Source: Plectrocnemia conspersa (taxonomy: Eukaryota > Arthropoda > Insecta > Trichoptera > Polycentropodidae). Taken from it: a stretch of 64,000 bases of DNA. Made by a program: the position numbers and the translations under genes. The notes under the pieces are model-generated. The model was not told the origin of the DNA, did no database searches, and was given only the letters and a program-made list of their open reading frames with translations. The DNA lies in the NCBI GenBank assembly GCA_009617715.1, contig VTFK01000264.1, forward strand, positions 124,001-188,000, in the 5' to 3' direction. Below are positions 34,983-48,102 of the stretch, piece after piece; positions within the stretch are counted from its first letter, which is position 1, and each line of letters opens with the position of its first letter.

Positions 34983-36131
34983 ATGATTTTATTTATACAG
35001 ATTCAGGATCGAAATCGAAGAAAAAATTATGACAATATGGTAGATCCTTCCACTATGGCAACGAATTTGAGAGCAGAACCTGAAGATGTACCCAATACTG
35101 ACCAGGCTGATGAGCTTCCAACAGTGGCAGATTCGAATATAAACAGAGAAGAAAGAATATCCGAGGATGCCATGAGTCTGATTAATTCCATTGACGGAAA
35201 CGCCATAAACAACGATCAACAATCTGAAGACTCGTCTGATATTATGTACAAATTGCACGACGATGGAATAATTGACAATCAAAATCAACCGCAGCATAAA
35301 CTTGCAACATTTTACGTCAAGTCTTCAAATTTAGAAGAACAAGATGAAGCAATGGAAGTTTTAAAACAGGAGCACGATATTGATGATACGAAAAGTGGTG
35401 ATATAAGAGAGACTCAGAAACCTGTTGAAGTTATGAATGTTGCTCCTGTTGATTCAGAAAAAATGCGCATTTACGCGCAAATGACGTGGAATGAAGAGGA
35501 AGAGAGAATTAAAAATAGTATATTTACACATGCAGGCAATACAATCAGAGAGAGCTCAACGGAAAGCGATAATACTGCAAAAAAAACATATTTTCCAATT
35601 TTTTCATTTACAAGAGAAGAATTAAACGAAGACGAGCATGATGTTTGCCAAGATTGTGAGGCATGGGTAAAAGTAAAAATATGGCTAGATAAGAATAAAG
35701 AATACTTATGTAATCCATTATACGAACCAGGTAATGCTCCGGTAAATGTGGGCACACGGAATGATGAAAATGTTGTATCCGAGCTAGACAACGCTTCAGG
35801 CAATTACGACGCAGACGATGAACAAGATACAACCAGTGACGATGAACAAAGGACAAACTCTGACGGCGAGTCAGACTATTCGAGAACTCCTATTGGAATA
35901 TTGATCTACCATATGATAAAGTACATGATCATGAAACGCTATTCACATAGCAATGCATCAGATGTGGGTATTTCAATGACAATCACTACGGAAGATTATA
36001 AGACCTTTAATTTTATATTTGATGTGCAGCGTTCAGTGACAAATAATGTAGAATTGCTGTTTAAAGAAAAAATTGCTCGAGTTTATGAATTTAACAACGA
36101 AATAGAATCGATCTATTTTACTCAAATTTAA
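34983..36131 (+). CDS. Orphan acidic protein, 364-382 aa, family not recognised
   Basis: This is the longest intact non-transposon open frame outside the named genes. The frame opens at 34983, but a splice-acceptor-like 'tttatttatacag' ends at 35000, so the true exon may begin at 35001 or translation may start at ATG 35037 (MVDPSTM). Residues ~30-210 are Asp/Glu/Asn-rich and look disordered. A CxxC pair (VCQDCEAWVKVKIW) sits at ~220-225, an acidic run (DADDEQDTTSDDEQ) at ~277-295, and a more structured last ~80 residues follow (TPIGILIYHMIKYMIMKR to the end). AATAAA signals at 36536 and 36548 would give a ~400-base 3' UTR, which supports a real transcript end. Function unknown. It may be the last exon of a longer gene. 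Confidence 0.6.
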   Translation: MILFIQIQDRNRRKNYDNMVDPSTMATNLRAEPEDVPNTDQADELPTVADSNINREERISEDAMSLINSIDGNAINNDQQSEDSSDIMYKLHDDGIIDNQNQPQHKLATFYVKSSNLEEQDEAMEVLKQEHDIDDTKSGDIRETQKPVEVMNVAPVDSEKMRIYAQMTWNEEEERIKNSIFTHAGNTIRESSTESDNTAKKTYFPIFSFTREELNEDEHDVCQDCEAWVKVKIWLDKNKEYLCNPLYEPGNAPVNVGTRNDENVVSELDNASGNYDADDEQDTTSDDEQRTNSDGESDYSRTPIGILIYHMIKYMIMKRYSHSNASDVGISMTITTEDYKTFNFIFDVQRSVTNNVELLFKEKIARVYEFNNEIESIYFTQI

Positions 36132-36559
36132 TAACAATTTTTACATTTGTGTAATAATAAGAGAGATGGACAATGCACTGCCATCTAACTTTGACTTGGA
36201 CCATAAAGGCGAAAGATCGAAGAAATGTTAGCGATGTACGTTCAGAGTACCATGGACAGACAAGTGCTCTAATGTTTTCATAGTTAAGGAAATAAAAATA
36301 AGAATTTTGTTTATATATGCAACGGAATCTCCGATCCTTTGGTTGAGAGGCTTGTAGAGATGTTAACCGTGAATGAGTTAGAATCCTCAACACCCTGATG
36401 ATGACTGATGACAATAGGATCTTCGGTGATGGACCCACTTCGAGCAATAGCATCAAGGACCGTCAGCAGAGTTGGATCAGTAATGATAAATTTACTATTT
36501 AAAGAATAAGTAATATTTGTACCGTATTCAAATACAATAAATTGTCTAATAAAAAGCTC

Positions 36560-38940
36560 TTTACTTTTTATTTATTATTATATTAAAGTGAAATAATTAT
36601 GCAGAATTTACAAAACAAATTCGTTAGTATAACTATTATACAGTAAATTTTAAAAACAATATTTAGTTGTTCCTTGGCAATGAGCATAATACCAATATAT
36701 TTTATAAAGAACCGTCACCTTTTATAGTTTGATATGCCGTTATTGAGATCATTCACTGACTTTGGTAGCATACTGAGTTTTATTCCAGTCGCTAAGATAG
36801 TTTTATATTATGTAGGCATGAGAACACTACCTACTGCATGGTACCTCATATCTAGTGGTAACTAAATCATAATTTGTCCAGTTTAACTCTTCTGTATACC
36901 GTTAATATATAGTTAAAATGGTTGTGATTGGATTAATACGAAAATTTTAGATCTTTCAGGATTTACTTGCTGAGTGGTACGACTTATCAAGCTAGTTAGA
37001 TATCGGAAGAGTATGACTGTACAATGTAAGATTATACTCATATCAGTTTCGAGAAGCAGCTAAGAAAAATGAAGAAAATCGGGTTTCTATGGTCTCTAAT
37101 TTCTCATGGTCGGCTGAGTCTTGAGAGTCAAGTTCTTTAATCAATTATTGTTCACATACACTTTTAGTACATACATTAGCAAAAACGATTATCCGATAAT
37201 GAGATACATACTACAATGCTTATTCAATGCAACCGATGGATGGCTGCTTGAAAACAAAATATAAAACTTAAACTTTACTTAGTAAATGTTAATAAATTAT
37301 TAAAATTAAAGCTGTGCAATCAATATATTATACATCTTTATTAATAAAAAAATAAAACATTGATAAAAAATATATTGTGACAAAATTCATACATAAACAT
37401 CTTATATACGAGCATAAATTAAAATGTAGCATTGTCCAATTGTATTGATTAATCTAAATCTAGATAGTTATTAAACAGAATTCATTTAGTTATTTGAAAT
37501 TTTTCAGGAGATTGCTACTTTTAGTTTCAAATAAATATTTGTTCGGCAAGAAATACATAGATCACAGATTCAATTACAAGCCCATTTAATTTTAATATTT
37601 GATTTCATTCACACAATATATAATATATATAAATTGATTTGTAGAATTTTTCATATAAAATATATGTCATGACTATAATATAATAGCGCCTTAAAAATAT
37701 TACTTTTTTCATCTCATTTAAATAAATCATCTCGATTATACGAGAATAATGTACATACGTATATCAAAATAGTTATTATACAATATAGTGAAGATATCAC
37801 ATTCATTTGTGAGTTTGATCCAAAATATTAAAACAGTTATTTATACAAATGGGACAAAAATAAAAAACTATCTGTTCTGATAATATAAAATCTGGTGGAT
37901 TCTGACCGAAATAACTTCTCACAGTCTATTATTAAATATTTAAACTTAAACGAATACTTTAACTTCATTTATAGATGCATTATAAATGCTAATCTTTGGA
38001 AAAGTTAATTGAAAGGAATAAATAATATAAAACATGTATACATATACATATATATCATGAATCTCTAACAATTGTTGATGTAAAGGAAATTTTAAAAATT
38101 AGCGTACAAGACTTTAATATGTCTGATTGTATAACATAAAATTCGATAATGTAAAAAAATATGTAATTTACTTTTGACATTTTTCATCATAAATTATAAG
38201 TACTTAGAATTAACATTTTACTGATATTCTATAGCTTCTAATGTTTAATGTACGTTTAAAAAATAAACATGGTAAAATAAATAACTCATAAAAACTGCTG
38301 CTTTACTTTAAATAGATGATTCAATATTTCGAAAATAAGGTTTTATGAAAATTATGGTTTTACACTCACTGTTCAAAATTAAAATTACTATAAATCTACC
38401 GTTGTGACATAAAAACGCTTGGAAGTATTAGAATGTGGTAACAACGTATACATTATAATATGAAACTCATAACAGTATTTAAATAAATCAAAGATATATA
38501 TATATATATATATATATATAGAAAATGGAATGCTATGAGAGAAGATTGTTTAAATAAGAAAAGAATAAAATGCCATAGAAATATTCAAATCGGTGCCGTT
38601 AAAAAAACAGATTTATAGAAGTAAGAGAGCATATCATAGGAAACATAGCTTTCAACTGCGAATATTGTAATGAAAGCTATTGGAGACTACATAAATTGAA
38701 TATTTTTCATACCGACGGAGAACAAGGTTTGCTAATTTATAATATAAACTTATATATCTTCTCGTATTATATACCATATAATTATATTCAATTAATTTCG
38801 TTACACAATTTCAAATAAAATAGTGTTAACTAACTTCATTTAAAGCTGCTTTACTGCAAACGGCAGTCAAAAACAACAATCTCTATGAGATCAAGTGATA
38901 ATCTTAGGTCATCGGAATGTATAACGATGGTGGTGATCGT
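36560..38940. other. AT-rich intergenic, includes a (TA)n run at 38494-38520
   Basis: No gene was recognised between the polyadenylation signals of the orphan ORF and the stop codon of the RhoGAP15B-type gene. The right part probably contains that gene's 3' UTR. Confidence 0.4.
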
Positions 38941-38943
38941 CGA

Positions 38944-41900
38944 TCAAGCTGCGATTAGTTTGACTTCGGGAAAGGTTTTGTCTCCGAACTCAGCGCGCAT
39001 CAAAACACTCATCAGCTTGTTCATTTCTCGTGCATCGTTTCCTCCGATCACGCACCCAAACCAGGGCCTGTCCTTTGAGCTGTAAGTTGACAATATTAAC
39101 AATACGATTCAATTACACTTTGCCTTTAAGATAATATAAATATTGTCTCACCGAACACTTTTGTGGTTGCGTTGGATGATGGTCATCGTCCATTTAGTAT
39201 GTGGATTCCTTCTAGACTCATGGCCATTGTACCATATTATGTCTTTAGCTTTCCAACTATCTATCATGTTATTTGCCTTTAAATATAAAAAAAATCATTA
39301 GTGACTGAAACATTCAATTTTATAAGTTACCTTAATATTGGCCTTGATACAATATTAAATACAGAAAATTCTTTAATTGCGGTTGATACGGTAACCAGCT
39401 TTGATCGCACTACAATGTTTTACAAACAGCCCGCAGATGACCAGATGTGTTTTTTTTTATCTGTTGAATATAAGCGCCATAAATGCAATATGCAAATCAT
39501 GGTTACAAATGTTACTGTATGAAAGGATATTAAAAGTTACACACGAGTTCTAATATAGAAGTAAAAATTAATAAGAGATAAAACTGGATGACAATTATTG
39601 TCCTCCATGCGACCTTCTATATCTCACAAGTGGGAGTGAGTTTCAATTTAAGTTAAGTAAAAAATAGTCATAAAAACAGTGAGAGCCGCTGGTATATTTT
39701 GTCAAAATTTCTAGTACACGTACATATAGTAGGTATTTAAAAAATTTAAAAATATATTGTAGTTAAGATATAATTTCAAATAATGAAATTGTATATTTTA
39801 AACGTCAAGTCACACGATCCATACAAATAATTGCAAAATTCAATGATATACACCTGTACCACAATTTAAAAGATTTTTAAACTTTTAACTCAAAATTTCA
39901 TTCAAATAAGATCGCAAAATTTAAAAAATTTTAATTTGCCTGTATTTGACAAAAATGTTCCAGTATTATTACACAGTTGGCCACACAGTGGTCATTTCTT
40001 TAATATTTAGATTTCATTAAGATTCAGAGTATTTCATTTCATGACGCTTAATTCAAGGGGAGACAAATGCCTCTGATTGATCTAATTTTAAATATGTATG
40101 AACTGCTATAATATTATTTGTTTGAATCTGTTTAAAATACATATATGTTCATAGATGTACATATTTTCAGACATCTATGAATCAAAAAATATTATTAAAA
40201 TAAAATTAGCCAAGTTAAGAACCATTAATAAGATAATTACTATAATTTCTGTCAAGACTAACTTCAGAGCATTCTTAACATATGTGTATTTATGCTATTA
40301 TACATACACTTTTGTCTTTGAAACAGTATAACGTGTCTTGACCAAAGTGGAAGAAATAGTTTTTGAAGGTCCTCATCTTGCTGTTGGCATACCGCAGTTC
40401 GCCGACCAAATACTGGAAACCAATTGGCGCCTCAATGCTTGACAATTGCATGATCGTTTGAGAACCGTCCATTATTATCAAATAATTATCTTTACGATCC
40501 GCTTCGTCCCAATAACTCCATCTGAAAATATATTTTGTGACTATATCAATTAAAACATTACAAGAAAAAGATTAATACATGGAATATGTGATACTTTACA
40601 AGGACTAGGAAAAACAGGTTTTAAACAAAAATTAAATTATAATAAATGAAACAAAAGTCCAGGACAAAGGCTAAATATAAATTAACGTTTAATCGTTTTT
40701 GGCACTTAATATTCTCTTAAATAGAATGACGTTAACACTTAATGCACACATACTGCCGGCATATTTGCACGCGATTGAAAAATTGGAAAAAAATGTAATA
40801 TTATTAAAACTGCACTACTGATAATTATAAAAAATGGTGTGGGCACTCACCAAATACAATACCAATGAGATTTTATTTTTTTAGAAACAACGAATTATAA
40901 ATTAATAACGTTACATTTTTTTATATTAAATAATTTGTCATTTGACGTTAGATATTTTGCCAACTCTGGTTTTTTTATATTTAGAAGAAGTTTATTGAAA
41001 TCGCAGAATCACTCATATATCGATATTCAATCAAAATCTCAATTCAGACTTACAACGTTATTGATTGTGTCGCATATTCAATTGTTTTGAGGTTCAAAAT
41101 GAGGTCTCATGAAAAGCTAGTGTATTCTGCTGTCAGGATAAAACATACAAATTAAAACATACCTAAGAACAACATTGAGTAAAACTTCAGAGTAGTGAAG
41201 TGGCCTGCGCATATTATCACCACTGATCACTTCCTCAATGATCAAATTATGGGTCTCAGCCTTCAACCTTTGATGTAACTCCTCACATAACTCTCCAGCC
41301 GATTTCGTAGGTGTTAACTAAACAAATAAAAGCTGATTACTATTGAAATGTTTATGAACTTTGTGACATCTAGAATTGTTTTATTATATTTATGTTAAAG
41401 GGAAAATTTATACGAAACCAATATGATTTACTGCTCTCTTCAGCCCAATTGTGCCCCTTTTTTGCTAAATCATGTTCGTACATATATTTTATTTTTAACA
41501 GCCATAGCCATAACAACTAATAGCCGACAAACAAAATAACAATGAAAAAACACTGTAGCTGCCAGAATTAAAGAAATTACATACACTTCCGAGTTATTAT
41601 TGTGCAGCTGTGTACTTTCTCAATGGGTAGTATTGAATTTTTTATCACTTTTAAAGCAATATGAATAATGTTTAATTTTAATTATTTTTATGTTAATATT
41701 TTTAGTCTAACATTCCAAGTTGTAGTATTTTCGACAGCAGAAATGATCAAAATGAAACTTCGTACTGATTTAAAGTACCAATATATTTTATTATTTTAAA
41801 AATTAAAATATAAATGATACTTTTTGAGCCTGTATTTATTATTCAAACTGTATTTTTTGGTTCTAGATAACTTTACGATTATATTTTATCGTTTACTATT

Positions 41901-44900
41901 TGATACTCGAAAGCTTGAAAATAACGAATATTTGAAAACTACTCACCACTACATTGACACTGTTCTCTTGTGTCTTGCTGTGAATATAAATCCAAATATG
42001 GAAATCGCCAGATGGTTTAGGTGATATTGTGACAGTGTTGTTTTGGTACTTCTGCAACATGACCTCCATACACCGTTCGCGCTCCATCTCTTCTTTGCTG
42101 GGCGCATAAATCTGGATATACAATTCGATCAAATCACAAACAACCTGTGACTCCTTTAAACAAGATTCGACGTTGCTCAAAATCTAGAATTAGCAAATTA
42201 AATTTAAAATAAATCTTTCTAAAAAAATGATTAAAGTTTTTACCGGATGGTTAAGCAACGAAGGACCCCAGACAGCAGCCAAATTTTCAGCGTTCATGCG
42301 ATTTGATTCTGCTAACGTCTGTATAAAATGCAAATGACCAAAGAGTTTCCTCAGTGTCTTCTGACTGATCGGATTCAAAGTCGATAATAGATCCTTGTAT
42401 GTTTTGGCTTTTTGGTCGATGTCCGTCAGTTCTAAAAGAAATTACAATATCATTGATCACTAAAAACAGCATAAGACACAACAGGAATAATCTATACAAA
42501 ATATTTTGCACATATTTGTTTATATTATTAAACATAGTAATCTTCAATTAGAAAGAAAATTATAACCTATTTTTTCGAGATATCTAAAATGCAATTCATT
42601 CTTACCTAATGCAGCGCAGAGCTCATGAGATATTGAATTAGAAAGTGCAGGTTCTGGTAACTCTCTAAAAAACCGTTTGAGAGCCGTAGCTACGTCATAT
42701 TCACTGTGAGTCCTTGGAGAGAGTTGAACAGCCCAGGCATCAGTTTTAAAGTCTGATAGAAGAGCCGTTATTGCACTATTAGATCCACTACGTCTGTATA
42801 TGTATTCGCTAAGACTTCCTACAAAATAATACATATTTATATAAACAATTTATACGAATCAAGATAACATATATTAATAATTTAGTGATATACCATATGC
42901 ATATACGAAATTTATACATTTGATCACCAATGCTGGCACCTCTTCTTTTGTGAGTTGCTGTCGATATAACCACGTTCCGTTGCTGGTCGACAAGTTGTAA
43001 ATAAGCTTGCGCCATATCTGCAAATAAAAAAAATAATAATATGAAATATGTGTTTTTAGATGCATATAGATATATTTACTATTCTTAAAGTTTGTCTTTC
43101 AGTTAATTATGCATCATAACGTTTGTCTTGTGATATGATATTGATACCACTTTTCTGACTAAAGATGAAATGGAACTAAAAATAATGTATCGAAAAGGGA
43201 CATAACAGTCCGAAAGTATTGTTTTACAATCTAAGTTTTATAACTTATTTCGTTTAGGCATCTGCAAATATGAATAGAGCAAATGCTGCATGTACAATTA
43301 GGTGATTTATAAATAGAAGTATATACAATTTTATAATGCTTTCAAGTTTACAATCCGCAAGAGTTGTCAATGGTCGGCACTTCATTCGTTTCTGTTAATC
43401 CCTTGACTCATAGTAGAAACATGTTTTTGCTGTCATTAATGTATTAGGAGAGTTAAGTTATATTTTTTATTAAACTCCCGCTTTTTGTTTCTCAAATGCA
43501 ATTATAAATGTATCTGTATTGTTAATAAAATTTAAATGTAAATTAATAATCAAGAAAAAATATAATATAATTATACATATTATTTCACAACAAATTTATT
43601 TTCGTTATCAATATTCACATAAAATTATTGTAAATAATTTGGGATTCAATTTCTACGATGATGAACGATGTATAAGTCGTCTCGAAAGTCGCTCCTCGTG
43701 TGAAAGCGCTCTACTAAGCCCGTGCTTTTATAGGTTGCGACAACTAGCAAGTTGCCTGTGCATCGCCGCTGCGCAGGGGCTCGCTAGACGCTCGGGCGAC
43801 TGCGTTCGTAAGCACCCATTTAAAACCATATAAAGTACATTCGCCGACGACTTTGATAAATGAGACAAAATTACTTCAGAGATGTTTTTCGATATATTTA
43901 AGTATTTTAAGCATGTTCATGAAGATAACTTAAGAACACCAAAAATGTAGGGCCATCAATATGTCGGATTCAAAAAATATTTTAACATTCACCTTTGTCT
44001 CTTCCGAATGTCCCATCTTGAAATAAATAGTCTTGTCTTGGAAATCAATCGCCAAACACGGACCCGTCTCTGGATTTTCGTCATCATTCACCAAAACTGT
44101 AAAAATAAATACGACATATGTAAAACTCTGATTTAATAAAACTAAAGCGCTTGCAACCGACGATTCAATATAAATACATATTTGATCGTCTTGATTATTA
44201 TAACCACAATTAATAATAATCGAATTTCGCAGCATTTATAATTTAAAAGTCATACCGACACATCTTGCTTTTCGCAAGTCGAAACTACGAACAGCCGAAT
44301 TTTGAGTGTGATAATACAAATTTCTGCGACACAACAGCAACCATCCGCATTCCCACGAGCAGCTGACACCCTCCTGAGAAGTTTATTGTTAATTAATATA
44401 AATGATAAATTTTACAATTTGCTACTTTGCATCATACCTTAACACAACACCAGCCGATCCTGGCCATATCCCAAATCAGTTCATAAGAAAATTTATCAGT
44501 GAGACATTCAACGATCTTCAAAATCCAATTGCGCCTCTCAGATTTCTGAGCACAGCCAAAGTCGACTGACATACGACTTGTAAATCCACCACTGTTTTGA
44601 AACGTCAGCTTGAAGCGATGCAACTCCACTTGACCTCTAAAAATACAGTAAAACGTTCAATCGATTCAAACAATACAAATTATAACAAATATAAACAAAA
44701 ACTCACTCCTGCTTATTAGAAAATATGGTCTGTATTGAGAATAGATTCTCAATGTTGTAAACATCCTTTACCGTTGTGATTGTATTGTCAGAGTAACAAG
44801 TCAATGTACAATTAGTCAAAATGCAAAGACGCATTTGAAAACTTTTGAACAATTCATCAATGGCACCAGACAGTAAGCGAACCATTAAACCTTGATGGTG

Positions 44901-47900
44901 CACAGTCTTATAAGGGAGACTAGGCTTTTCCAACTTCATCCCAGAATTCATTTTACTATCTATCTTCTTCTTAACGTTCATGGCCGTGTCAGAACCGACC
45001 TTGACCATGTTTGTGAATGTCTTTTTTGATTTAATATTGAACTGCTTGAAAGATTCGACTAAAGAATATCTCTTATTCTCGTCTGTAGGTGCAACTTTTA
45101 CATTGCATACCTCTCGATTCCGACTTGACTGTCCTTCTGCGAGTTCTGTCAGTGAATCGTATCGTAAAGGCGGCGTGGGAGGCCTAGATGGCGTACCGTC
45201 TAAATTATCAATGTACAATTCAAAGTTCACCTCATTTGACACATCATCTTCGATACTTAGAGGTCTATTATAGGGCTCGTTCAACAACGACTCCAAAATT
45301 GAAAGCTCATTTTCGGCTTTCGAGCTCACCTCACTGCTGACTTCAGTCGCTAATGGATCAAACTCGAATATAGTGCTTTTGGTCGCTTGATGTTGTGCTT
45401 GTTTTAAATTGTATCTGATAGTTGGATGTATAACATCGTATGTGTCTTGATTTGTGTCGTTATCGTTATCTATATTGATCATAATATCAACATTGCTACA
45501 AGCTCGCTCATTTAAACCATTGCAGTCTTTCTTCTCATCGATGGCGATAGACTCTTCGCTGGTAACTTTATTAATCGTGACGTTCTCATAGTTAGGAGCA
45601 TCTTTTATGGGTGAATGGAATTGGATCGAGCCAATAAGGCGCATGTCTGACGTCGACAGGGGTCTCTGTGTGCTATCGTCGACTTCTACGTTTAATCTGG
45701 TAGAATCGTTTTGAGGACTGGACCTTCTAGGTTGCACTCCTTGTTCGAGGATTCCTCTCGCAAGATTAGCTCCAATCAACACTCCTTTCTCAATTTTGTC
45801 ACGTGTAGATAATGCAAAGTCTTTCGATTTCCTGCATAAGAAATAATTTATATTAAAAAACATTACTGATATCTGAAAATATTTCTATTTGTGACTTTGA
45901 AATAATTAAAGAAAAAGTACAGTAAAACCTCGATATAACGGACTAATGCGGGTGAGGGGATGTTCGTTAATGTGTTTTGTATGAATGTGTTTTTTTAGTA
46001 AGAAAATAAACGGCACAATACAATGTCAGTGAAGTTTCCACGAATGGATTGAAAATATTATGTCATGAAACTTTATTTCACAGAAAAATTTTCTATCAAA
46101 TTAAAATGGTTAAACCAACATTTTTATCGAAAATACACTTTGTTTGTATGTAGGTATAAAGTCAGAGGTATGACGTGATAATTATGGGCAGAACATTGTT
46201 TACAATCGGTGACATTTGGATTTAAACATGTATAGCATTAACAGAATATTTATAACAATTTTCACATTTGACCGGATATTTTGTTCGTTATATCCGAAGT
46301 CCGTTTTATCGAGGACAGTTATATTGAGGTTTTACTGCATTCATATGTTCAAACAAAAACGTATGACTGCAATTATGTGTGAATCACTAACATAACCAAC
46401 ACATGAGTCACATTGAATAATCACTTTGATCTAGTCCAGTATGCTATATTTGAAGCATACTTATCAAATATATCAAAGTGAATACACATATATATGTATA
46501 TACATATATACAAAGTGAACACCATCAAAACTTTACAACCACATGAATCGACGATACACACAAATTAACAGTAATTACATAACACAAAAACATAAATCAC
46601 CTTTTTGACGATTATATTCCAAATTAACCGTTTCCACTAAAATGAAAGCATGAGAAACGGAAAGATTAATAAATTAAATACATAAATAAATATACATAAA
46701 ACACTTATATAGAGCAGGGGTCGGCAAACATTTTAGCTATTATTCTAAAATATATTTTATGCCCCTCAACTTCGACGTAAAACCATAAACTAATTTTCAT
46801 AAACAATATCATTACTATATATTAATAAAGTCGAGTGTAAATGGGCCAGATCATAAAAGCACTTAAGGGGCAAATTTTAACAAAAAATACTGTTAACCAT
46901 TGGGTGCGGGTGCTCGGATCTGCCTGTCCATGTTTTTGAGCACCAATCCGGTCGTTTTGAGCACGGACAGCAGACAGACGATGGACGACAAATCTGTCTT
47001 TTCTTACCACACTCGATCGGATTTGTCCGCCAGGTACCCGCAATGGTCAGTTCCCTCGGATGTGCCCGAGCTTGTATGGCTAGCTTATCAGATTGTGTTG
47101 GAAATAAGGGTACGTGTACGCATGCATATATACATATACATTTTTCCATGAATTAGTTTACATTAATATGAGAATTTAACCAATACTAAAGCATATAATG
47201 GAAATTGAATTAAAACTTATAATGCGTTGTATTTTTATTATAAATTATTGTATGTTGTGGTATTTTGTAATCAATAAAACAATTCCTGTAATATTCTATT
47301 GGTATTTTTAAAAATATTATATTGACAGATATTCAACCTGGAGAGTGATACCAAAACTGCTCTCATGTTTTTGAGTTAAATATGTATATAAATAAACAAA
47401 ATAAGTAAGAAAGTGGTATTTTACATTTTCCTTGACAAATTAAATTAAAAAGGAAAAATTAATTATTTCACATGGTCGCCCTATTATATTTCTCACCAAT
47501 ACTGCGTAGATGAGCATCTACATCTTGGACGAACTGTACATATTTTTATTAATTGCACCTCCTTTGAAATTCATTAACCCTAGATAATCAAGATTCCACT
47601 GTAATAAAATGTTATTTATTTATTGAACTTTTACCCCCCGAGATTTACTTTCTACTTCATTTGGGACAAATAACCCACAGTTTTCTGACTACTGCTCTAG
47701 AGTTACATCCAATACAGACTAAGAATTGTGTATTTCTTGTCATTAAAATATTTATGCATATGTGAACTATCATGCACATCATAAATACTTATACCGATAA
47801 CCGCCCGTCTGAACTGTGAGGTCAAAGAGAATCAGATTATAATATCAGTCGCCGCATGACTCATCTACTAAGGGACGACTAACATTGCTTTAAAATCGCA

Positions 47901-48102
47901 ATCTTTACCTTTTAGCGTCGTTGACCCATTCAGTGAACTGAGGCTGCTCCACTCTGCGCCTTGGTACAACAGCCGGCGGAGTCTTTTCTGGCACGACGCA
48001 ACTTTGGTCAAGTTTGCGTCGCGGCGCCGGCACCGGTCTTTTCTGTTCATCCTCGTTGCTAGGAATAAAGAACCTGCTCTTCGGAACGGGACGATCTTCC
48101 AT
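38944..48102 (-). CDS. RhoGAP15B: RhoGAP15B/ARAP-type Rho GTPase-activating protein, 13 exons, 1043 aa
   Basis: Model (minus): 48102-47909, 45831-44707, 44636-44438, 44373-44256, 44096-43993, 43017-42894, 42818-42606, 42431-42244, 42183-41947, 41317-41163, 40521-40308, 39276-39152, 39079-38944. The sum is 3132 bases, all joins keep frame, and the protein ends KLIAA-stop. Domains: disordered N-terminus to ~375; PH ~378-475; PH ~490-595 (WECGWLLLCRRNLYYH); RhoGAP ~605-775 with the Arg finger in YIYRRSG and later FFRELPEPAL and NAENLAAVWGPSLL; RA ~820-920; PH ~925-1030 (WYNGHESRRNPHTKW, DRPWFGCVIGG). This is the ARAP order without ArfGAP, as in Drosophila RhoGAP15B. Family members inactivate Rho-type GTPases near phosphoinositide membranes. 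The start (MEDRPVPKSRFF) is the only nearby ATG. Confidence 0.93.
40910..41100. repeat. Dispersed repeat, copy 1 (other copy at 50070-50240)
   Basis: The text 'ttttttatattaaataattt' at ~40916, 'agaatcactcatat' and 'attcaatcaaaatc' near 41005-41035, and 'cagacttaca' and 'atattcaattg' near 41048-41088 all recur in order at 50070-50240, same orientation. It lies in an intron of RhoGAP15B. No terminal structure was resolved. Confidence 0.65.
43670..43830. other. GC-rich island in the RhoGAP15B intron between exons 5 and 6
   Basis: A stretch with dense CpG (tcgccgctgcgcaggggctc) lies amid AT-rich intron, followed by 'catataaagtacattcgccg'. It could be a mobile-element terminus or an internal promoter. 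I recognise no motif that decides this. Confidence 0.3.
45920..46337. mobile_element. pogo/Tigger-like MITE
   Basis: The left end is cagtaaaacctcgatataac, preceded by TA. The right end is the reverse complement (…attgaggttttactg), with the same 'gtccgtt' text set ~20 bases further in. Inverted ends beginning CAGTnnAACCTCGATATAACG and a TA flank are typical of pogo/Tigger elements. The right flank is CA, so the duplication has decayed or the right end was remade. It has no coding capacity. It lies in intron 1 of RhoGAP15B. Confidence 0.7.
46338..47905. other. Rest of RhoGAP15B intron 1: a hAT-like end at 46715 and a GC island at ~46890-47110
   Basis: At 46715 'caggggtcggcaaac' is the classic start of a hAT group, and 'gggccagat' occurs at ~46842, but no matching right end was found. 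The GC-rich island at 46890-47110 is open in + and minus frames of 80-90 aa with no recognisable domain and no phase-compatible use in RhoGAP15B. Confidence 0.4.

Noticed and set aside
44980..45273. + strand 97-aa ORF opposite RhoGAP15B exon 2
   Set aside because: It is the antisense of a coding exon with no independent evidence.
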